The translations under genes were made by a program, and so were the position numbers. The notes below the pieces were generated by a model. It had not been told where the DNA came from, ran no database searches, and saw nothing but the letters and a program-made list of their open reading frames with translations. A stretch of DNA of 64,000 bases, from contig JAUXAU010000001.1 in assembly GCA_030619765.1 (NCBI GenBank), positions 24,704-88,703 of the forward strand. The letters are read 5' to 3'. Position 1 is the first letter of the stretch, and every line of letters starts with the position of its first letter. This DNA comes from Thermoplasmatota archaeon (GTDB taxonomy: Archaea > Thermoplasmatota > E2 > DHVEG-1). Shown here piece after piece: positions 24,587 to 32,261 of this stretch.

Positions 24587-24785
24587 TGATATAGTTGTAA
24601 AGATGCCATTATGGATTTGGTTGTTGGTATTGAATGTGGGATTGACTGGATTTGTGATAGAAGGCTTTGTTAGAAAAATGCAAGATATTAAAAGAAAATC
24701 TGTGAGAAGTGTTGAAGCTGCTTGTGTTTTAATGTCTACATACATTCCAAGAAAAGTCAGAAGGAAAAAGAGATTATGCCGGTAA
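24570..24785 (+). CDS. Small single-pass membrane protein
   Basis: 71 residues. One membrane helix, LWIWLLVLNVGLTGFVIEGF, near residues 13-32, then a strongly basic C-terminus (YIPRKVRRKKRLCR). Ribosome site AAGGAGCAAGGGA. Function unknown. Confidence 0.6.
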   Translation: MEATISDIVVKMPLWIWLLVLNVGLTGFVIEGFVRKMQDIKRKSVRSVEAACVLMSTYIPRKVRRKKRLCR

Positions 24786-25099
24786 AGTTGACTGCAGAAA
24801 AAGTTAAGATGCTCCGAGAAGAATATGCTGAGGGAATAAGGGAAATAAAATTGTTAAGAATGAAAGCTGATCTATTTGGAGCTGAACTTATTGGAAAAAT
24901 CAGTCTGCTCGAAATTGAGATTGCTGAGGAAGTAGAAGCATTTAAACAAAAAGTAATAGGTGCAAGATATGGAATTACGGAAATGCAGGTAAGTAGAATA
25001 TTGAGTGGCAAGCAATGGAAGGACACAAAAGAAGTTGTAAAGGATATGGGTAGAACACAAGAATGTCCTGAATGGATGGTGATAGATGCGAGGCGTTAA
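24776..25099 (+). CDS. Helix-turn-helix protein
   Basis: 107 residues from ATG 24776. Begins LTAEKVKMLREEYAEG and contains RYGITEMQVSRILSGKQWKD, the common phage HTH type that recognises DNA. The central region is coiled-coil-like. A regulatory role is inferred. Confidence 0.6.
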   Translation: MPVKLTAEKVKMLREEYAEGIREIKLLRMKADLFGAELIGKISLLEIEIAEEVEAFKQKVIGARYGITEMQVSRILSGKQWKDTKEVVKDMGRTQECPEWMVIDARR

Positions 25100-25256
25100 G
25101 GTTAAATTGTTGAGGAAAATATTGGGGCAGAATCTAAAGAAGATTCCACCTAGACATGTTCAGAGAGTTTGGAAACATCTTAAGAGAGCATACAACAGAA
25201 TACCTTGGAATAAGAGACATGATGTTTGGAAGGAATTGGAAGGAGTAAAGTCGTGA
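25086..25256 (+). CDS. Small basic protein (56 aa)
   Basis: Too short for the ORF track. ATG at 25086 overlaps the previous gene by 14 bases, and the stop overlaps the next start. Rich in Lys, Arg and His (KKIPPRHVQRVWKHLKRAYN). Filling an otherwise empty 150-base gap in a dense region is the main support. Confidence 0.45.
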   Translation: MRGVKVKLLRKILGQNLKKIPPRHVQRVWKHLKRAYNRIPWNKRHDVWKELEGVKS

Positions 25257-25627
25257 GTGAAATTGTTCGTAAAACACAAGCAGGTACATGGAATGGTGAT
25301 AAAGAAGAACTTGATGGTAAAGAGTTCATTAAAGAACGAACGAAAACATTGCTTGAGGTTATTCATGATGGAAGACCGATTATTGATGCTGGTGTTGCTG
25401 AGTTTGTTACACAAGTTTATCATCAAGGAAGAAAAGATATGTATGAAAAGGTTTTCGAAGTTGTTAATAAGAAGCTCCCTGAAATTGCGATGAAAGCTTT
25501 TGAGCATGTGAATAAGCGATTGGAGGAAAGATTATGGATGAAGAATTCATCAAGAAGCAAGCAAAAGGGTTATCTGAGCTTGTGGGTACGACTGCGATCG
25601 GCATTTCGTTTTTTGAAGAAGTGTTAG
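25253..25627 (+). CDS. Small protein, paralogue of the next gene
   Basis: 124 residues from GTG 25253 (GGAAGGAGTAAAGTC upstream). The segment GVAEFVTQVYHQGRKDMYEKVFEV...KLPEIAMKAFEHVNKRLEE matches in layout GISFFEEVLVRVYKKGRDDQFKQDVEV...ELPKIIKEQLDQC of the next gene. Its last 31 residues run over the start of that gene in another frame and look random, so the gene may have been truncated by, or fused across, a tandem duplication. Confidence 0.5.
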   Translation: MSEIVRKTQAGTWNGDKEELDGKEFIKERTKTLLEVIHDGRPIIDAGVAEFVTQVYHQGRKDMYEKVFEVVNKKLPEIAMKAFEHVNKRLEERLWMKNSSRSKQKGYLSLWVRLRSAFRFLKKC

Positions 25628-25767
25628 TAAGAGTTTATAAGAAAGGACGAGACGATCAGTTTAAGCAGGATGTAGAAGTTACTCAAAGAGAACTTCCTAA
25701 AATAATAAAAGAACAGCTTGATCAGTGTCAAATGAGAGCTAATAAAGCAATTGATAAGGAGGGGTAA
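25534..25767 (+). CDS. Small helical protein, paralogue of the preceding gene
   Basis: 77 residues, ATG after TTGGAGGAAAGA. Helical and charged. Similar in layout to the middle of the preceding protein. No known family. Confidence 0.55.
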   Translation: MDEEFIKKQAKGLSELVGTTAIGISFFEEVLVRVYKKGRDDQFKQDVEVTQRELPKIIKEQLDQCQMRANKAIDKEG

Positions 25768-25769
25768 AA

Positions 25770-26405
25770 ATGGAAGTAGTAGTTGATGGTATTCAATATG
25801 CGCCAGTAAAAACAGTACAAGTACATAATTTTCCAAAACTGGAATCTCCGTTTGTAAGAACAGGAGTGAAACATGGAATTATAGATGAGATTGCAGAAGA
25901 TATGGAATGGGTGTTTGAAGATGATGAAGTGATTTGTTCCGAAAAGATAAATGGAACAAATGTTTCTATTGTAATTCAGGGAGGACAACTGATAGGAATC
26001 TACAACAGAAAAAATAAGATAGAAATTGGCATTTTGGAAACTAATCGATTTTTGGAGGGCACAAGAAACGCACGTGCAAAAGGTTGGATTAAATTAGATC
26101 AAGATGGACAATTTTTTGGGGAATTGATGGGGCCTGGAATTCAAGGAAACTTTCTGAAGTTGCAGCAGTGCTTGTGGTTTCCTTTCAGGTACATGAGAGA
26201 AAAATGTAAGTGGAGATCATGGGGCAAGTATCCAAAAACTTTTGATGTGATAAGTGAATGGTTTAAAGAGGATCTGTTTAGTTTAATCTACATGCATTAT
26301 TTTGCAGTAGAAAAAGTAATGTCGGAAGGAGTTGTATTTTATCAACCATCGACAGGAAGGATGGCAAAGTTGAGAAGGGATATGTTTTCGTGGTATAAGA
26401 AGTAG
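25770..26405 (+). CDS. RNA ligase (Rnl2-like nucleotidyltransferase)
   Basis: 211 residues. Nucleotidyltransferase motifs: motif I SEKINGTN with the AMP-accepting Lys at 59, IYNRKNK (motif Ia/III region), QFFGELMG (motif IIIa, Glu 118), SEGVVFYQ (motif IV) and MAKLRRDMF (motif V). It joins RNA ends through an adenylylated enzyme. There is no appended C-terminal domain, so it is a minimal ligase. It lies directly before a structured RNA candidate and tRNA-His, and may repair cleaved tRNA or act on that RNA. Confidence 0.85.
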   Translation: MEVVVDGIQYAPVKTVQVHNFPKLESPFVRTGVKHGIIDEIAEDMEWVFEDDEVICSEKINGTNVSIVIQGGQLIGIYNRKNKIEIGILETNRFLEGTRNARAKGWIKLDQDGQFFGELMGPGIQGNFLKLQQCLWFPFRYMREKCKWRSWGKYPKTFDVISEWFKEDLFSLIYMHYFAVEKVMSEGVVFYQPSTGRMAKLRRDMFSWYKK

Positions 26406-26570
26406 CCACTTGCGATGTGGCAGCATTGGGTAAGGTTGCACTATCTTTAGGAACGGTTCTGCCAAAACGGACGGGGATTTGTAGCGTGCGAAAGGTGCGT
26501 GCGATGGGCAAAGATCATCCATCAGGGTACAGGTGCCGAGTGTGGAATCCGGCCAGGTGGCTTTTTTTAG
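26404..26570 (+). ncRNA. Structured RNA candidate, about 165 nt
   Basis: This non-coding stretch is much richer in G and C than its surroundings. Its ends pair: AGCCACTTG with CAGGTGGCT (9 pairs with one G-U), and the 3' arm is followed by seven Ts, like a terminator. Internal hairpins include GATGG/CCATC and CCG/CGG, and an alternative 5' hairpin GCCAC-TTGCGAT-GTGGC competes with the terminal helix, so two states are possible. It follows the RNA ligase stop codon. I cannot match it to a known family; it could be a small phage RNA, a ligase substrate or a cis regulator of the small genes downstream. Confidence 0.6.
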
Positions 26571-26579
26571 GAGGAAAAA

Positions 26580-26672
26580 GTGACGATGTTAATTGAGATT
26601 GTAGCTTATTCTTTAGCTTTGATAGCAATATCACTTTTTGTTTTCTCTGTTTGGAGGGATAGGATAAAATGA
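26580..26672 (+). CDS. Membrane microprotein (30 aa)
   Basis: GTG start 5 bases after AGGAGG. Nearly all of it is one membrane helix (IVAYSLALIAISLFVFSVW) with a short basic tail. Too short for the ORF track. Stop overlaps the next start. Confidence 0.5.
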   Translation: MTMLIEIVAYSLALIAISLFVFSVWRDRIK

Positions 26673-26806
26673 ATGCAGAAGAATTTTTTGAAAGGGTGGA
26701 GAGCTCATTGGGAGAGACAAAGTGTCGTGATCCAAGTGGATGTGATTATTTTATATCTGATATGGATGAGTTGTTTGATGATTGGAATGAAAAGGCAGAG
26801 AGATGA
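26669..26806 (+). CDS. Small acidic protein (45 aa)
   Basis: ATG overlaps the previous stop (ATGA), with GGAGGGATAGG upstream. Acidic (SDMDELFDDWNEKAER) with two cysteines. No family recognised. Confidence 0.45.
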   Translation: MNAEEFFERVESSLGETKCRDPSGCDYFISDMDELFDDWNEKAER

Positions 26807-26816
26807 GTAAAAAATA

Positions 26817-26888
26817 GTGTGGTTAGTTTAATGGAAAAACACTGGACTGTGAATTCAGAGATTAGGGTTCGAATCCCGACCACACCCA
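26817..26888 (+). tRNA. tRNA-His (GTG)
   Basis: Cloverleaf elements: acceptor GTGTGGT pairing with ACCACAC, the first G matching the C before CCA as the extra G-1 to C73 pair special to tRNA-His; D stem GTTT/AAAC; anticodon stem CTGGA/TTCAG with loop CTGTGAA (anticodon GTG); T loop TTCGAAT; encoded CCA. The T stem has one A-G mismatch, or is one pair short, so the acceptor/T-stem boundary is irregular. It is the only tRNA seen in the window. Confidence 0.85.
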
Positions 26889-26901
26889 TAAGGAGAATAA
26901 A

Positions 26902-26994
26902 ATGTTTTGGATGGAATTTTTAACGGGAGTTGTGGTAATGGCATTGATAGAGGCTATTTGGATATGTGTTGTAATGTATAATTGGGGAGGATAA
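26902..26994 (+). CDS. Membrane microprotein (30 aa)
   Basis: ATG after AAGGAGAATAAA. One membrane helix (FLTGVVVMALIEAIWICVVM). Too short for the ORF track. Function unknown. Confidence 0.5.
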   Translation: MFWMEFLTGVVVMALIEAIWICVVMYNWGG

Positions 26995-26996
26995 GA

Positions 26997-27242
26997 ATGA
27001 GGTTTGAAAAAGTTGAGAAGATAGAAGATAGTATACAATCAACTTCTTTTATGACTGTGCGTGATTTAATAAATATGTTGACCAAAGAATTGGAGGAGAA
27101 TGAAGTTGATAATACTGTGATTGGACATTTTGAAGAAGATCATGATAAAGAAACAATTACACTTGTTGAATCTATTTCTTCTGCAGAAGTTAAAATTATA
27201 GATGACCATTTGCAGATGAGGTTTGGTTGGGAGTTGGTGTAG
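26997..27242 (+). CDS. Small protein, unknown
   Basis: 81 residues from ATG 26997, just after GGGGAGGATAAGA; the track's start at 26982 lies inside the microprotein. Charged, mixed alpha/beta look, ending FGWELV. No family recognised. Confidence 0.5.
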   Translation: MRFEKVEKIEDSIQSTSFMTVRDLINMLTKELEENEVDNTVIGHFEEDHDKETITLVESISSAEVKIIDDHLQMRFGWELV

Positions 27243-27497
27243 ATGTCAGGATATTGGAATGGGTTAATTCTTGTAGGTTTTTTGATAGCAGTGGGAATAT
27301 ATGTATGGTTGATGCTTACTTGGGGAGTGAGCCCTAAGAGAAGTGTTTACAAGATTCCAAAAGTTACAACATTTGCAATGAGACCATCTACAAGGGAACT
27401 TCGTATAAGGTTTAGAATAAAAGTTAAAAGGGCAAAAAGGAAACAAAGAATTATGGTAGTGTTTAGAAAAGTGCTGGATGTTATATTCCCGAGTTGA
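27243..27497 (+). CDS. Small membrane protein with basic tail
   Basis: 84 residues. N-terminal membrane helix LILVGFLIAVGIYVWLML, then a very basic region (RFRIKVKRAKRKQR). Starts directly after the previous stop. Function unknown. Confidence 0.55.
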   Translation: MSGYWNGLILVGFLIAVGIYVWLMLTWGVSPKRSVYKIPKVTTFAMRPSTRELRIRFRIKVKRAKRKQRIMVVFRKVLDVIFPS

Positions 27498-27508
27498 GGA
27501 GGAGAAAT

Positions 27509-27874
27509 ATGGATTGTGGTTGTAGAAAATGTGAAGTTCCAATGAGGTGTGCAGTAGTTAAAGAAAAGTTGAAGGCTGAGATTAAATATGACAAGGATTC
27601 AAAACCACATGAGATAGTAATGGGTGGGGATCCTGAAAATCCTACGTGGAAGGAATATTTGGATCAGTACAAGGAAGAATTTCAGCCACATATAGAAGCA
27701 ATTAAAGAAGCGATATTAGAAGCAAAGTTAGAAAACACAGTTGCTAGTAATATATGTAATGATATTTATTTTGTTGTGGGTGATGTGGGTGTTGGATTTA
27801 CTTGGCGTGCATGGGGAGACCTTTTGCAAGCGATTCACAATAAGCGTGAAGGATATATGATGTACTATATGTAA
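27509..27874 (+). CDS. Unknown protein with N-terminal cysteine cluster
   Basis: 121 residues from ATG 27509, with GAGGAGGAGAAAT upstream. MDCGCRKCEVPMRC could bind zinc. The rest is acidic and helical. No family recognised. Confidence 0.55.
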   Translation: MDCGCRKCEVPMRCAVVKEKLKAEIKYDKDSKPHEIVMGGDPENPTWKEYLDQYKEEFQPHIEAIKEAILEAKLENTVASNICNDIYFVVGDVGVGFTWRAWGDLLQAIHNKREGYMMYYM

Positions 27875-27885
27875 AGGTGGTTAGT

Positions 27886-28329
27886 ATGATCATGAAGATG
27901 GATGTTAGTGGTATCTACATGCAATTAGAAGGAAAGGAATTTGTTGAAGAATATCATGTTAGACATAAGGTGAAGTCTGCTTTGATACTACGCAATTATA
28001 ATACAAAGAAAGCAATGGAGTCTGTTAAGAACATTGTGTCATCTATTATGGGTAAAACAGTTGTTGAAATTGGAGCTGGAGTGGGTTATCTTGCTATAGA
28101 AATGGCAAAATATGCTAAGAGGGTTTTTGCTATAGAAGCTGATCCTGCGTGGTCATGGTATTTCACTGAATACTTGTATAAAAACAAGCCAAAGAATTTA
28201 ACGTGGGTTTTTGGTAGTGCTGATGAGATTCCTATAATAGCAGATGTGGCAATAATTTGTTCATGTTCAGGAATAAAAGATATGAAGAAGAAGGCTTATA
28301 AGATGGCAAAGAAGGTGTTAATTCTGTAG
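27886..28329 (+). CDS. SAM-dependent methyltransferase (rRNA adenine dimethylase-like fold)
   Basis: 147 residues from ATG 27886 (AAAGGTGG upstream; GTG 27877 also possible). Motif I VVEIGAGVGYLAIEMAKYAKRV, then AIEADPAW (acidic residue of motif II). Similar to KsgA/Erm-type N-terminal domains but short, ending after the strand AKKVLIL. The target may be RNA, protein or a small molecule; not determined. Confidence 0.65.
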   Translation: MIMKMDVSGIYMQLEGKEFVEEYHVRHKVKSALILRNYNTKKAMESVKNIVSSIMGKTVVEIGAGVGYLAIEMAKYAKRVFAIEADPAWSWYFTEYLYKNKPKNLTWVFGSADEIPIIADVAIICSCSGIKDMKKKAYKMAKKVLIL

Positions 28330-28348
28330 AAAAAATAAGGGGTATATA

Positions 28349-28444
28349 ATGGATTGGGAAATAGTTGTAATGACAATTGGTTTTTTTGCTTTCTTAGGAT
28401 GGATAGTTTGGTTGTATTTTAGAAGCTTTAATAAGAAGCTTTAG
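28349..28444 (+). CDS. Membrane microprotein (31 aa)
   Basis: ATG after AAGGGGTATATA. One membrane helix (VVMTIGFFAFLGWIVWLYF) and a basic tail. Too short for the ORF track. Confidence 0.45.
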   Translation: MDWEIVVMTIGFFAFLGWIVWLYFRSFNKKL

Positions 28445-28464
28445 TACTATTTGAGAAGGCATAA

Positions 28465-28677
28465 GTGAGAAATGCAAGAACACGGGTATATTGTCCTTGG
28501 TGCAGAAGTATAGCAAAGAAAGAAGGGCCGCCTGTAATATTAGGATCAATCAATTTGATTATTTCATACAAGTGTTATGAGTGTGGCTGTCCTTTCATAG
28601 TTTGTGGGAGGGTTGAGTCTCCGTACAATGTAAAAAGATGTAAGAGGGAGATAAAAGTTGTGATGGAAGATTTATGA
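28465..28677 (+). CDS. Small zinc-ribbon protein
   Basis: 70 residues, GTG start after GAGAAGG. Two CxxC pairs, VYCPWCRS and YKCYECGCPF, form a likely zinc ribbon. Its stop overlaps the methyltransferase start. Confidence 0.6.
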   Translation: MRNARTRVYCPWCRSIAKKEGPPVILGSINLIISYKCYECGCPFIVCGRVESPYNVKRCKREIKVVMEDL

Positions 28678-29459
28678 GTGTAAAGCTAATGTTGGGCGAT
28701 TGTTTGGAAAGGATGAAGGAAATCTTTGATGGTTCTGTTGATATGGTGTTGGCTGATCCACCTTATGGGACAACTGCATGTAAGTGGGATTCTGTTATTC
28801 CACTTGAGCCGATGTGGGAGCAATTAAAGAGGGTTATTAAGCCTAATGGGGCAATTGTAATGACTGCAAGTCAGCCTTTCACTACGACTTTGATTAGTAG
28901 TAACATGAAGATGTTTAAGTATTGTTGGGTATGGAACAAAACAACACCTGTTGGCCATGTAGTTGCAAGGGTGAGACCGATGCAGTTGCATGAGGATGTG
29001 TGCGTGTTTAGTACTGGGACAATGCTAAGTGGTGGTAGTAGGAACAATATGGTGTATAATCCTCAAGATTTAAAATTTTATAATAAAATAGTTGATTCAA
29101 CAAGGCAGTTGAAAGACAATGAACAAAATCAATTTAGACGGAATAGTCATAAGAAAAATCATTTACAAGAATGGACTAATTATCCTAAGACAATAATCCA
29201 GTTTAATAAAGTTTTAAGTAAAAGAAGTGTTCATCCTACTCAGAAGCCTGTAGCTCTTATGGAATATCTTATCAAAACTTATACTAATGAAGGTGCAATT
29301 GTTTTAGATTTTGCAATGGGAAGTGGGTCAACTGGGGTTGCTTGTATTCATACTGGACGAAGTTTTATAGGAATTGAGTTGGATTTAAATTATTTTGAAG
29401 TGGCAAGAAAAAGAATTAGTTGTTCACCGTATCGTATAAAAAGAGAGATAAAAAGTTAA
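28674..29459 (+). CDS. DNA methyltransferase, N6-adenine/N4-cytosine class beta
   Basis: 261 residues. Motif IV DPPYGTTACKW (28-38) precedes motif I FAMGSGSTGVACIHTGRSFIGIEL (about 215-238), which gives the beta order; HPTQKPVALMEYLI is the usual motif X segment. It methylates DNA bases, probably to resist host restriction. No cognate restriction enzyme is nearby. A second methylase of another type lies at 35799. Confidence 0.92.
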   Translation: MSVKLMLGDCLERMKEIFDGSVDMVLADPPYGTTACKWDSVIPLEPMWEQLKRVIKPNGAIVMTASQPFTTTLISSNMKMFKYCWVWNKTTPVGHVVARVRPMQLHEDVCVFSTGTMLSGGSRNNMVYNPQDLKFYNKIVDSTRQLKDNEQNQFRRNSHKKNHLQEWTNYPKTIIQFNKVLSKRSVHPTQKPVALMEYLIKTYTNEGAIVLDFAMGSGSTGVACIHTGRSFIGIELDLNYFEVARKRISCSPYRIKREIKS

Positions 29460-29473
29460 AAATAAAGGTTGAA

Positions 29474-29503
29474 AAGCTACAGAAAAAGATGCTTTTCTAG
29501 CTT
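29474..29503 (+). terminator. Stem-loop after the methyltransferase gene
   Basis: AAGCTA pairs with TAGCTT, and inside it GAAAA with TTTTC. It lies at the start of a 180-base gap, but only a weak T-rich run follows, so intrinsic termination is possible rather than certain. Confidence 0.45.
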
Positions 29504-29642
29504 ATTATTGGTGTTTTACCTTACATTTCCGTTAAAAATTTACGTTGTATATATAGCTTTTATGATATTATTTTTATGGTATTTTAAAAAATTTGAGTGA
29601 TTGAAATAGGAGGATGGGGAGAGAGGGGAGTAGGCAGGCAGT
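29504..29642 (+). promoter_or_regulatory. Gap before the packaging genes with a shared motif
   Basis: Contains TACCTTACATTT (29517-29528), which recurs exactly at 43917-43928 before the scaffold gene. An AT-rich stretch follows (GTTGTATATATAGC, TATGATATTAT). The position suggests a late promoter, but no good -35/-10 pair of the P1-P3 type is present. The GAGTAGGCAGGCAGTATG segment leads into the small terminase gene. Confidence 0.45.
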
Positions 29643-30125
29643 ATGAAATTGACAGAAAATCAAAAAATAGTAGCGAAGTTGCTGGCGTGGGGAGTAAGTC
29701 AAGCAGAAGCAGCGAGAAGATTAGATGTAACTCAAGCAACTATTTACAATTGGCTCAAGAAAAAAGTGTTCCGAGAGGAGCGGGATTTTTGGATTCAAAG
29801 GGCCAATGAAATATGGGAGCGAAACACTGAAAATGTTTTAGGATTAGCAAGTGACCGTCTTGTAGAAATAGTGAGAGACGGAAAAGATGCTGATTCTTTG
29901 AAAGCGATTGAAATGATTTTAAGAACTAAAGGTAAAATGAAAGATACATTGGAAGTCAAGGATGTGACACCAGGAAAGGGAGAAGCAATTGGAAAGTTTA
30001 TTGAGTCCCTCGCAAGAGCTGAACTTGCCGTCGGAATTACATATAAAGGAACGGCTGGAGAGATTGCAGAAGAGGACAAGAAAATTAGGATTAGAAGGGA
30101 GCCTCGCAAGCTTATTGAAGATTAG
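29643..30125 (+). CDS. Terminase small subunit
   Basis: 160 residues. N-terminal HTH LLAWGVSQAEAARRLDVTQATIYNWLKK, a helical middle (NVLGLASDRLVEIVRDGKD) and a C-terminal tail, as in phage small terminases. Directly upstream of the large terminase. It would recognise the packaging site and form a ring on DNA. Confidence 0.8.
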   Translation: MKLTENQKIVAKLLAWGVSQAEAARRLDVTQATIYNWLKKKVFREERDFWIQRANEIWERNTENVLGLASDRLVEIVRDGKDADSLKAIEMILRTKGKMKDTLEVKDVTPGKGEAIGKFIESLARAELAVGITYKGTAGEIAEEDKKIRIRREPRKLIED

Positions 30126-31791
30126 CATAGCAGAGGATGAAATTGGTAATGGGATAGAATTTCTGCTTGATGAAATAAAGGGAAAAGAAAAAGCAAAAGA
30201 AGTTGAGCAATATAAAAATGATCCTGCTGGTTTTATAAATGATCGTTGTTGGATCTTCAATCCAGAAAAAGATCCTGCGGTGTTTCGTTTTAAGTTGTAT
30301 GACTATCAAAAAGATTTTATTAGAGATGATATATATCCAGCATATAAGAATCAAGAAGATATCCTGGATGAAAAAAGCCGGCAGATGGGTTTTAGCTGGC
30401 TTTATATGGCGTTTTTCTTATGGGGTCTTTTGTTCAACGAAGGGTTCTCAGGCTTTGCCATGTCGTACAAGGAAAGATTAGTTGATGACGGTGGTTCAGA
30501 ATCAAGTATAGATAGTTTGTTTGGCAAGTTGCGATTCTTGTACGATAACTTGCATAGAGAAGAATCTGATGAGTTTGAATTTGATACACTGCATTTCAAG
30601 TTCTTAAGGATTGTAAATAGAAGAACAGGGGCTTATCTGATAGGTGAAAGTTGTAATGTAAATGCAGGTCGTGGTGGTACATATTCTTTTGGGCTATGGG
30701 ATGAAGTGGCCTCAACACCTAAGAGTGAGAGGATACATCCTAGCTTTCATCAGGCAGTGCGTTGTAGATGTTACAATTCGACTGTTAGAGGAAAAGGAAA
30801 TGTGTTTGCACGATTAAGACATGATGCAAATGTTAACATCAAAAAGTTGACATTTCATTGGAGCTTGCATCCAGACAAGTCTGTAGGGCTTATAAAAGAT
30901 GAGGATGGGAAATATAGTTCACCTTGGTATAGAAACGAGTGTTTAAGTTTAACACCCACTCAAGTTGCACAAGAACTTGATATTGATTATGAAGCATCTG
31001 TTGAAGGAAGGATATATACAAAGTTTCAACGTGCAGTTCATGTCAGGCCTTTAGATTTTAATCCAGAATGGAAATCCAGTTCAATCATTTCATGGGATTT
31101 AGGTGTGGCAGATGAGACGGTTGGCACTGTTATGCAAATGGATAATCAAGGTAATATTGGAATAGTTGATGAGATAGTGGGGACGGATGAAGAGATCCGA
31201 TTTTACATTGCTTTAATTTGTGGAGTGCAGCCGCCAGAGTTTAAGTTTCTGCCTGCAGAAAAAAGAAAAGTTGTAACACCTTTTCTTTTTCGAGCTAGAC
31301 AATATGGGTATGGGGATTTGATTAACGTTGCTGGGCCTGATTCTTTGCAGCGATCAATAACTTCAAAAGCATCTGTGGTGCAACAGTTCAGGACTGCTGG
31401 AAGGCTGGGCCGTGATGAGAGGACCGGTAGAATAACAGACAGAAGGTACAAGAATCTTCAGATTATTCCCTTGACAGGATATAGAGTAATGGATCGTGTT
31501 GTAGAGACAAAGAAAATAATGGATCCGAATCGAAACCATCTTATTGTTAGTGAACGATGTGTTAACACTATTGAATGTTTGCTAAATTATCAATGGTCAC
31601 AAACTGCTGAAGGTACAAATAGAGAAAGTCCAGAACACAATTGGGCGAGTCATTCTGCGGATAGTGTTGGAATGGGTGTCTTGTGGTACATGAAACACAG
31701 AAAACCTGGAAGGAAGCCACCTGTTGGTGATAGAATTTCAAGGAGGAAGCCACAAGGGCTTATGGGCACTATGAGAGTTGGTAGACGATAG
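30115..31791 (+). CDS. Terminase large subunit
   Basis: About 558 residues from TTG 30115, the in-frame start nearest the end of the small subunit; the track's 29989 start overlaps that gene by 137 bases. ATPase: LDEKSRQMGFSWLYMAF (Walker A-like, typical of large terminases) and YSFGLWDEVA (Walker B with the catalytic Glu). Nuclease of RNase H fold: ISWDLGVADETVG and a late HSADSVGMG. It drives ATP-powered DNA packaging and cutting at the portal. The exact start is uncertain, as no clear ribosome site is seen. Confidence 0.88.
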   Translation: MKISIAEDEIGNGIEFLLDEIKGKEKAKEVEQYKNDPAGFINDRCWIFNPEKDPAVFRFKLYDYQKDFIRDDIYPAYKNQEDILDEKSRQMGFSWLYMAFFLWGLLFNEGFSGFAMSYKERLVDDGGSESSIDSLFGKLRFLYDNLHREESDEFEFDTLHFKFLRIVNRRTGAYLIGESCNVNAGRGGTYSFGLWDEVASTPKSERIHPSFHQAVRCRCYNSTVRGKGNVFARLRHDANVNIKKLTFHWSLHPDKSVGLIKDEDGKYSSPWYRNECLSLTPTQVAQELDIDYEASVEGRIYTKFQRAVHVRPLDFNPEWKSSSIISWDLGVADETVGTVMQMDNQGNIGIVDEIVGTDEEIRFYIALICGVQPPEFKFLPAEKRKVVTPFLFRARQYGYGDLINVAGPDSLQRSITSKASVVQQFRTAGRLGRDERTGRITDRRYKNLQIIPLTGYRVMDRVVETKKIMDPNRNHLIVSERCVNTIECLLNYQWSQTAEGTNRESPEHNWASHSADSVGMGVLWYMKHRKPGRKPPVGDRISRRKPQGLMGTMRVGRR

Positions 31792-31853
31792 CAACTTAAA
31801 ATAATAAAAACTTGTATTTGATTTTGTCCTATATCTTAAAATAAGGATGTGGC

Positions 31854-32261
31854 ATGAAAAGAGTTGTAAAACGTCCAGTGGTAAAAAGTAAGAAGGCTTC
31901 TGCAATTAAAAAGGCAGCAGAAAAGGCAGTAAGGGCTCGTGCAATGATGCCTAGTGAAGTGAAAGTTGGTATCAAAATATTTCAGATTGTAAAAGGAGAT
32001 CCAGGAGAAAGTCCGAAAGGGGATCGCTTTTGGGGAGTTGTTAATTACAGGGAGCGGTTAATAATTATTGCAGAGGATCTTTTTGCTCAGGATGTTCAAA
32101 TGACTATTCTTCATGAGATATTGCATGCGTTGTTACTTGCAATTGGAAGAGGTGGGTTGGATAGAGTGAATGAAGGATTGGTAAATTCTATGGAATGTGG
32201 GCTTTTTCAACTTATTCAAGATAATCCTGAATTGATGCGATATTTGCAGGAGAAGTTTTAA
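31854..32261 (+). CDS. Small HExxH metallopeptidase-like protein
   Basis: 135 residues. A lysine-rich start, then LHEILHALLL with the zinc motif HEILH at 87-91 and a possible third ligand Glu in NEGLVNSMECGLF. The size and motif fit small phage zincins of unknown substrate. A 62-base AT-rich gap lies upstream. Confidence 0.65.
   Translation: MKRVVKRPVVKSKKASAIKKAAEKAVRARAMMPSEVKVGIKIFQIVKGDPGESPKGDRFWGVVNYRERLIIIAEDLFAQDVQMTILHEILHALLLAIGRGGLDRVNEGLVNSMECGLFQLIQDNPELMRYLQEKF

Noticed and set aside
26404-26570. Cobalamin riboswitch
   Set aside because: A GCCACT sequence is present, but the B12 box and the order of helices do not fit.
29597-29809. 70-residue ORF upstream of the small terminase
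   Set aside because: Reads the small terminase gene in another frame and has a Gly/Ser/Arg-rich random composition.
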